Shown: piece by piece, positions 20,400 through 24,765 of the stretch
Numbering within the stretch: position 1 is the first letter of the stretch
How the letters are laid out: each line of letters begins with the position of its first letter
Assembly: GCA_010015675.1 (NCBI GenBank)
Contig: ML977001.1
Location: 95,882 to 120,646 of the forward strand
Direction: 5' to 3'
DNA: 24,765 bases
Source of the DNA: Byssothecium circinans
Lineage: Eukaryota; Ascomycota; Dothideomycetes; Pleosporales; Massarinaceae
The notes under the pieces: model-generated
What the model was told of the DNA's origin: nothing
What the model saw: the letters and a program-made list of their open reading frames with translations, nothing else
Database searches by the model: none
Position numbers and translations under genes: made by a program

Positions 20400-22247
20400 A
20401 CGTATTCTACTACCGAAGCGGCTACACTACTAAAGCAGCCACTTTTCCTTGGTAACACTAACTTACTTAACTGTATTATCATTATTATCTGTATTACTAT
20501 CTAAAAATATATACTAAGTACTAGCCTCTAACTTAGAAGAACCCTCTTTATTAGCTTAATAAGTTCTTATATTATACCTAGTCTTACCGCAGTTGCTACA
20601 GCGCTAAATACCTAGTTATTATAATTATTGCACCTTACCTTTACCCTCTACCCTTGCCCTTTTATAGTTCTAAACTATTCCTAATAGTTTAGAACTATTC
20701 TAGTCTACTATAGGACTATACTTTATAGTACTACCCTTCTAAATATACTTATATTTACGTATTTTATACTTAGTTATAACTGTAAGTTACTATTTAAGCT
20801 CTTTAATACGCGACTTTATAAGCGTAGTATAATGCAGCACTAACTTAGCACCTTTAATAAGCTGTAAAAGCCTATCCTGCGCCATTTGTAGTAACTAAGT
20901 AATAGAATTACGTACAAACTTTAACTATAAGCTAAATTCGCGTATATTACTTAGAGTCCTTAATAGCTATAGCGTCTCTAGTAGTAGGAGTCCTAGTAGG
21001 GTACGTATATATATATTAAGGTAATTAAGTACTACCTACGCGTTTAGAGGGACTAGCCTTATTATCTTAAAGGCCCTTTAATAGTTTTAAACTATAAATA
21101 CGCTTAAAAACGCGTCTTTAAAGGCTAGTAGGAACGTTTCCTTATTAATATAAAAAACACGCTATTACGCTAAGCCCTAAATAATCTTAGAGTACTTACG
21201 CTTAAGCGGCAAGAATAATACTATATTAAGTAGCTAGAGGATGTGTGACAAGTATAGTAGTATATAGAGCGTAAAGATCTTATTATTATAATAATAATCC
21301 TTAAAATCTTAATTTAGATAGCTTTTATAGCTATCTAAAATTAGCAACTAATAGATGTTAATAGTTCTTACTTTTATATATGTGTTAAAGTACTTTAACT
21401 ACGTTAGACTAAGCTTATTAGTCATCTATTTATTCTCTAAGACTAAGAGCTTTTAATTACGTAGTATATTAGCTTCCTAGTACTATAAAGAGATATAAAT
21501 ATATCCTTTCTATATAATAAATAGTAGGGTGAATATACTATTTAAATATATACTCTAGATATCTATCACCTACTCTTTATCGCCTAGCTGAACTGTTGTA
21601 GGCTTTTCTTGCTTTTTTAAGCTAGTAACTACTTTTATAGAGCTAATAATACCTATCTAAAAGCTAGACTTATTAAAGTTATATATATTATTATTGTGTA
21701 TACTATACTTTACTTTAGTATCCTATATAAGCTTAAACTACACGCTAACTACCTTAGGATCTTCCTATAGTGCCCTTTAATAGTCCTTTAAATAGTTCTA
21801 AACTATATGTAACTATTCTAAATAGTCTATAAACTATGCTACCTAGTTAATGCCTACTTACTTACTACCTTACTTGCGTAGTAGTTTATTTGCTATATCT
21901 AACACTTCGCCTAATATAGGCGCGAATCCTCGCGAATTAAGGTTAAGGATGTATTAGACAAGCGTGCCCTCTTTAGTTAAGGACAGTTTTAAATAGTTTA
22001 GTACTGTTATTAGTTAAAAGGCAGTTCTATTAAAGTATATAGAGAGTCTCTAATAACAAACGTTAAAAGCCTTAGCAGCGCGTCGGAGGCTTGTAAATTA
22101 GCCTAATTAGTAAGCTTAAAGGGCAAGCTTAATCCTACCTTCTTATTAAATAAGTATTGCGTTTATTAGTTAAGGTATTTCGTGGTAAGTGTAGCAATAG
22201 TATTGCTAAGGAAAAGTAGCCGCTTCAGTAGTGTAGCCGCTTTAGTA
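20400..22247 (-). mobile_element. pogo/Fot-type transposon, copy 3 (strongly RIP-damaged)
   Basis: Colinear with copies 1 and 2. The left end ACGTATTCTACTACCGAAGC follows TA (20398-20399) and contains the same paired 17-bp units. The right end, read inward from about 22247, shows TACTAAAGCGGCTACACTAC and the shared TTTTCCTTAGCAA, but the outermost dozen bases of the repeat do not match, so this end seems eroded or truncated. Together with copy 1 it belongs to the subfamily whose units read GAAGCGGCTACAC, versus GAACCGC in copy 2 and the window-end element. Confidence 0.82.
20463..22178 (-). pseudogene. pogo/Fot-type DDE transposase, copy 3
   Basis: It runs from 22178, where the expected ATG codon has become ATA, to the TAA at 20463-20465: 1716 nt, the same length as copy 2. 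The gene order of blocks is that of copies 1 and 2: CENP-B-type region near 21900-21960 (translating to SRGFAP), DDE region near 21150-21350, and a C-terminal zinc knuckle region near 20560-20610. It carries the heaviest load of TAG/TAA codons of the three, with nearly all CA and TG dinucleotides changed to TA. No function is possible. It is annotated by alignment to the other copies rather than by an open frame. Confidence 0.78.
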
Positions 22248-23653
22248 TCTACCTATAAGAGAAAGCTAGAGAGGTTATAAAAATTATTACTATATACGCT
22301 AGATTTAGTATATAAGAGTAACTACTAGTTACTAATTTTAATATTAAGGAGATTTTTAATTAATATCTTATAGTTATAGCTACTATTAATAGGTAGTAAG
22401 AGCCTTACTTTATAAAAAGTCTTATAAATAGTATTAGTATAGTAGTTATATAGCTATTACTATATATTAGTAATCTAATATATTACTTATATATGCTACT
22501 TAGTAATAGGCTACTTATTTACTATCTATTACTTTAGTAGTGCTATATTAAGATACTTTTTAAAAGACTCTTTAATATAGTCCTTAAAGAGCTTATTAAT
22601 AGAGATATTAAAGGCCTATAAAGCCTATATAGCTACTAGGTATAAAGGAAGCTACTATCTTTAGATGCTAGATTTGCTCTATAACCTGCATAGTTTTTTA
22701 GAGCGTAAAGGTGTTAAATATAAGTAGTTAAGAGGTATTTTTAGAGTATAGAGTACTCTTAGAAAATTTCTAGTTACCCTAATATAGTAGGTATTAGTAA
22801 GTATATAGTATAGAGAAGAAGTAGTAGGTAGTTAGAACTATACTAAACTATTAGTAATAGTTTAGTATAGTTACTAGTAACTAAGTAATTAATATTACCT
22901 TTATATACTTACTCTTAACTACCTTAGTATTATATTTTTATTAGCCTATACCTTTAGATTCTACTCTACTTAGACGCGCTTATTAAATTAAGCCTTTTTA
23001 TACTTATAACTCTACCTACTATTAATAGCTCTATAGAAAATAATAAGAGGCTTATACTTTAGAATACTATCTATAAATACTATAAGCTATACTATATACT
23101 AGTAAAAGTCCTAATTACTTTATCTAGATTACTTAATAAAAATAGTCTTTATACCTTTCTTATACTATATACGCTTACCTAGAAAGTTAAACTATAAGGG
23201 TGTCTAGTTAGTATTAGTAATATTATAGAGCTTAAATTAGCTAATATCTTAGAGTATCTTACTTAGTAGGAGTTAACTATTATACCTATTAAATTAGAGC
23301 TAGCTAATAACTTTCTTATAAAAGTTATTAGGGTGCTTTTATATATTCTTTATTACCTACTATAGGGTGATTTTCTACTAATGTTATATACCTTAAAACT
23401 AGCTATAGGAGAAGGTAAAGCCTTTATATTATAGTTAACTATTAACTTTATTTACCCTTATAAGGTAGAGCTTTTTATATATATAGTAAGTATATTAATA
23501 GAACTATAGTAAGTTAACTAACCTACCTAAGCTATACTACCTATAAAACTCCTTAACTAATTACTTCTTTAGTAACGCGTATTTTAGATACTAGTATAAC
23601 TATTTATTAAGCTTTTAAGCACCTTATAAGCTACTTAATAATAATATATTTTA
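22248..23653. other. Extremely AT-rich RIP-altered DNA
   Basis: About 1.4 kb made mostly of TA-, CTA- and TAG-rich sequence, with few CA or TG dinucleotides. No terminal repeats or duplications were found inside it. A plus-strand protein-like frame can be followed over part of it and is listed separately at 23042-23600. The rest (22248-23041) shows nothing assignable. Confidence 0.5.
23042..23600 (+). pseudogene. Unassigned RIP-damaged reading frame
   Basis: One plus-strand frame reads as protein for about 185 codons, for example YYILVKVLITLSRLLNKN, IKLELANNFLIKVIRVLLYI and TLKLAIGEGKAFIL. It is interrupted only by TAG/TAA codons of the kind RIP makes from Gln or Trp, with no TGA. I do not recognise the family. 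It lies directly before the plus-strand pogo element in AT-rich DNA, so a transposon-borne gene is likely, but a captured host gene cannot be excluded. Confidence 0.3.
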
Positions 23654-24711
23654 CTACTAAATTACGCACCCTACTAAGTTGCGTATAATTACTTAGCAAC
23701 TTATATACCTTAATATTTAATTATTATACCACTATAATATAACACTAACGTACTTAAGCGTAAGAGATAATTAAGTATTACCCTTTAAGCTCTAAAGCTA
23801 GGCTAGTTCTAGAGCGCTAAAGCTGTTATATAAACCTATAATATCTCTACTTATACTTTATAGTACTATCTTAAAGGAATGCTTCTCTATACTAATACTA
23901 CCCCTAACTTTATAAAGCTTACCTAGAGTAAAGAGAAATTAATTACTAACTATATCCTTAACTTTAACTTATGTAGATATTTACCCTTAATCTTAGATAT
24001 TAAGCGTATAGCTAATATACTATTAATAACGTAGGGTAGAGTAAAGATAGATAAATACTAAATATACTACTTTATTAAGCATATACCTAAGCTAAAGACT
24101 TAGTTTAGTTAATTAAAGGACTAATAGAGATTTAAGTAAAAGAATCCTAATATTATTATAAGTTAGTTTAAGCTTATTAAAAATATAAAGATAAAGTATA
24201 GTATCCTAGATAAGGATATATATAACTTTAATAAAGCTAGATTTTAGATAGGTATTACTACCTTATCTAAAGTAGTATTAGGTAATAAGAAGTAGAGGAA
24301 GCCTTTTACTTAGTATATAAGTAATTAGGAGTAAGTAACTAATATATAAAGTATTAGTATAACTAGTTTTATTCTTTTACTATTTCTTATTTATAAAGGT
24401 AAAGTTTACCTATCTAGGTAGTATAAGGGATAAGATATACCTAAGGATTAGTAATTTAATATCTCTATAAATAGCTAGATAAATAATAATATTAGATATA
24501 TATAGTTAAAATACTTTAATGCGCATATAAAGGCTTATATAGTAGGGTAGTATTAATTACTTATTATAGATAGCTATAAGAGCTACTAATTAAATAAATT
24601 TATTTAATACTATAAAGAGAATAATATTATTATACTCTATATACTAGCTTATTTATTATATATCCTTTAGCTTCTAGATATTAGTTATTTTACCTTTTTA
24701 AAGTAGGTATA
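23654..24711 (+). mobile_element. pogo/Fot-type transposon of a different family, 3' part cut off by a newer insertion
   Basis: The probable left end has two tandem 17-bp units, CTACTAAATTACGCACC (23654-23670) and CTACTAAGTTGCGTATA (23671-23687), then CTTAGCAAC, which is the same layout as the ends of the other pogo elements. About 75 bp later a transposase frame begins on the plus strand. It runs to about 24705, where the intact terminal repeat of another element starts at 24712 after TA. The outer few bases of the left end and any target duplication were not resolved. Confidence 0.65.
23762..24706 (+). pseudogene. pogo/Fot-type DDE transposase, plus strand, truncated and RIP-damaged
   Basis: A single frame can be followed for about 315 codons without any frameshift. 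The helix-turn-helix region appears as ALKLG and YNIST, then YLKGMLLYTNTTPNFIKLT, and the CENP-B-type domain as ITNYILNFNLCRYLPLILDI. The DDE core follows: DIYNFNKARF (about 24215-24245; the normal Asp-Glu pair reads Asn-Lys), LLIIDSYKSY (about 24560) and a final LLDISYF (about 24678). Stops are mostly TAG/TAA, and changes such as Asp to Asn and Glu to Lys are G-to-A, all as expected from RIP. The last roughly 200 residues are missing where the newer element begins. Confidence 0.78.
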
Positions 24712-24765
24712 ACGTAAAGCACCACCGAACCGCGCACACCACCGAACCGCGCACACCACCGAACC
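24712..24765 (+). repeat. Intact left terminal repeat of a younger pogo-type element (runs off the window)
   Basis: After TA at 24710-24711 the sequence ACGTAAAGC begins, followed by 17-bp units ACCACCGAACCGCGCAC at 24721-24737 and 24738-24754 and part of a third unit to the end of the window. It is GC-rich and shows no C-to-T decay, in sharp contrast to the flanking DNA. It matches the undamaged version of the ends at 9484-9539 and 9741-9807. The body of the element lies beyond the window. Confidence 0.8.

Overview
The window looks like a stretch of a filamentous ascomycete (Pezizomycotina) nuclear genome. Three things point that way: short spliceosomal introns of about 49-129 nt with GT..AG ends and CTRAY-like branch points, fungal protein families, and very AT-rich transposon copies. 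Their reading frames are broken mainly by TAG/TAA where Gln or Trp is expected, which is the usual mark of repeat-induced point mutation (RIP). The species cannot be named from the sequence alone.

Layout. (1) 1-3060: a decayed hAT transposon on the minus strand, apparently broken near 335 by the end of a second, plus-strand hAT-like element. (2) 4128-5300: a zinc alcohol dehydrogenase with one intron and two frameshifts. (3) 5345-10176: a nested block of RIP-damaged elements. It holds two near full-length pogo/Fot-type transposons, two further terminal fragments, and an unassigned minus-strand remnant. (4) 10201-10694: the C-terminal part of an MFS transporter, cut at its 5' side by this block. 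(5) 11280-13394: a Baeyer-Villiger monooxygenase with a nonsense codon and a frameshift. (6) 13597-17089 (minus): an intact seven-exon gene for a 1015-residue adenylation-domain/membrane-flavoprotein fusion like Aspergillus TmpB. (7) 18327-19455: an intact six-exon enoyl-CoA hydratase, divergent from the previous gene; a 349-bp MITE with perfect 24-bp inverted ends lies in the shared upstream region. (8) 19977-24765: a second RIP block with a third copy of the same pogo element, an unassigned plus-strand remnant, a plus-strand pogo element of another family, and the undamaged GC-rich end of a younger element running off the window.

The five non-transposon genes (dehydrogenase, transporter, monooxygenase, adenylate-forming flavoprotein, hydratase) sit between two RIP-damaged blocks and could be the remains of a small catabolic or specialised-metabolism cluster. 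Only TmpB-like and hydratase genes are intact; the others carry single-base losses and one nonsense codon. That split between intact and broken genes, the TmpB-like gene and its MITE-bearing divergent promoter, and the shared 17-bp repeat architecture of the transposon ends are the points most worth following up.
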